NCBI RefSeq assembly: GCF_007991455.1
Contig: NZ_BJYJ01000016.1
Location: forward strand, 1-49,564
Source: Chryseobacterium hagamense
Lineage (GTDB): Bacteria > Bacteroidota > Bacteroidia > Flavobacteriales > Weeksellaceae
Reading direction: 5' to 3'
Length of the DNA stretch: 49,564 bases
Of this stretch, positions 49,375-49,564 are shown in pieces. The translations under genes and the position numbers were made by a program. The notes beneath the pieces are model-generated. The model did no database searches. It was not told where the DNA came from and saw only the letters and a program-made list of their open reading frames with translations. The stretch's first letter is position 1. Each line of letters opens with the position of its first letter.

Positions 49375-49430
49375 TTTAATTCAACTCAGTAAAAGGATTT
49401 TAGCACTGCCCAAGCAGTATTTCCAATAAA

Positions 49431-49458
49431 AAAAGGATGCTTTTCGGGCATCCTTTTT
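49431..49458 (+). terminator. Intrinsic terminator
   Basis: AAAAGGATGC/GCATCCTTTT with loop TTTTCGG and a T-rich tail. Confidence 0.85.
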
Positions 49459-49473
49459 CCTTTTTATATTTTT

Positions 49474-49564
49474 GCCATAAGCCATAAGCCATAAGCCATA
49501 AGCCATAAGCCATAAGCCATAAGCCATAAGCCATAAGCCATAAGCCATAAGCCATAAGCCATAA
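49474..49564. repeat. Heptamer tandem repeat (GCCATAA)13
   Basis: Thirteen perfect copies of GCCATAA run to the last base of the window, so the array continues beyond it. Confidence 0.98.

Overview
The window looks like a chromosomal segment of a Bacteroidota bacterium of the Chryseobacterium/Flavobacteriia type. It is AT-rich, many genes are preceded by the phylum-type -7 box (TAnnTTTG), one secreted protein ends in a type IX secretion (Por) sorting domain, and short dispersed repeats typical of these genomes are frequent. The assignment is inferred from protein style and promoters, not from rRNA.

Layout. 0.1-9.4 kb: an operon around a MoxR AAA+ ATPase, a protein with a degenerate vWA and a C-terminal beta-propeller-like region, and membrane/TPR partners; this fits the MoxR-vWA-beta-propeller (bpX) ternary conflict systems. 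9.4-12.6 kb: a non-coding stretch with ten single tRNA or tRNA-like genes, each with a different anticodon and several structurally odd, interleaved with a hairpin RNA family (core GCGCAGAnG) and dispersed repeats. 12.85-22.1 kb: RNA-repair and RNA-processing genes (YkuK-type RNase H fold, two ATP-grasp enzymes, cyclic-phosphate processing receiver domain, DinB, Rnl2-type RNA ligase, a second small RNA ligase, RNase Z-like protein, nucleoside hydrolase, metallophosphoesterase, two DEDDh exonucleases). 22.2-23.0 kb: a stop-interrupted Cys-rich gene followed by two circularly permuted tRNA-like sequences. 23.4-27.8 kb: an SPFH/slipin protein and a Ro60/TROVE protein. 28.0-29.55 kb: two adjacent transcription units encoding ten small RNAs with one shared stem architecture. 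31-36 kb: SulP transporter, an EF-G paralogue, a candidate sRNA and a T9SS LamG protein. 36.7-42.7 kb: a complete ter (tellurite/stress) operon. 43.2-49.4 kb: catalase-like protein, FKBP isomerase, lipoprotein, XRE regulator, serine hydrolase, and an Rrf2 regulator next to an NAD(P)-binding protein sharing a palindromic operator.

How the parts may work together. The 9.4-29.6 kb island reads as one RNA-damage module. Ro60 proteins bind Y RNAs, and the bacterial YrlA class of Y RNA carries a tRNA-like domain. Each of the ten RNAs next to ro60 is closed by a 4-9 bp terminal stem followed by the conserved TGnCGT...CTTCG block, with a C just 5' of the closing strand. Four or five of them hold a tRNA-like domain in permuted order (T-arm, 3' acceptor strand, 5' acceptor strand, D-arm), one holds a copy of the 23S rRNA helix 69-71 sequence, and one holds a tRNA-Lys(UUU)-like anticodon stem-loop. 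The same bipartite promoter element precedes ro60, both Y-RNA-like arrays and the permuted tRNA unit. My inference is a Ro60 system with a family of mimics, used as baits, scaffolds or decoys, coupled to ligases, end-processing enzymes and nucleases. Several island genes carry in-frame stops or frameshifts, so part of the locus is decaying, recoded, or affected by sequence errors.
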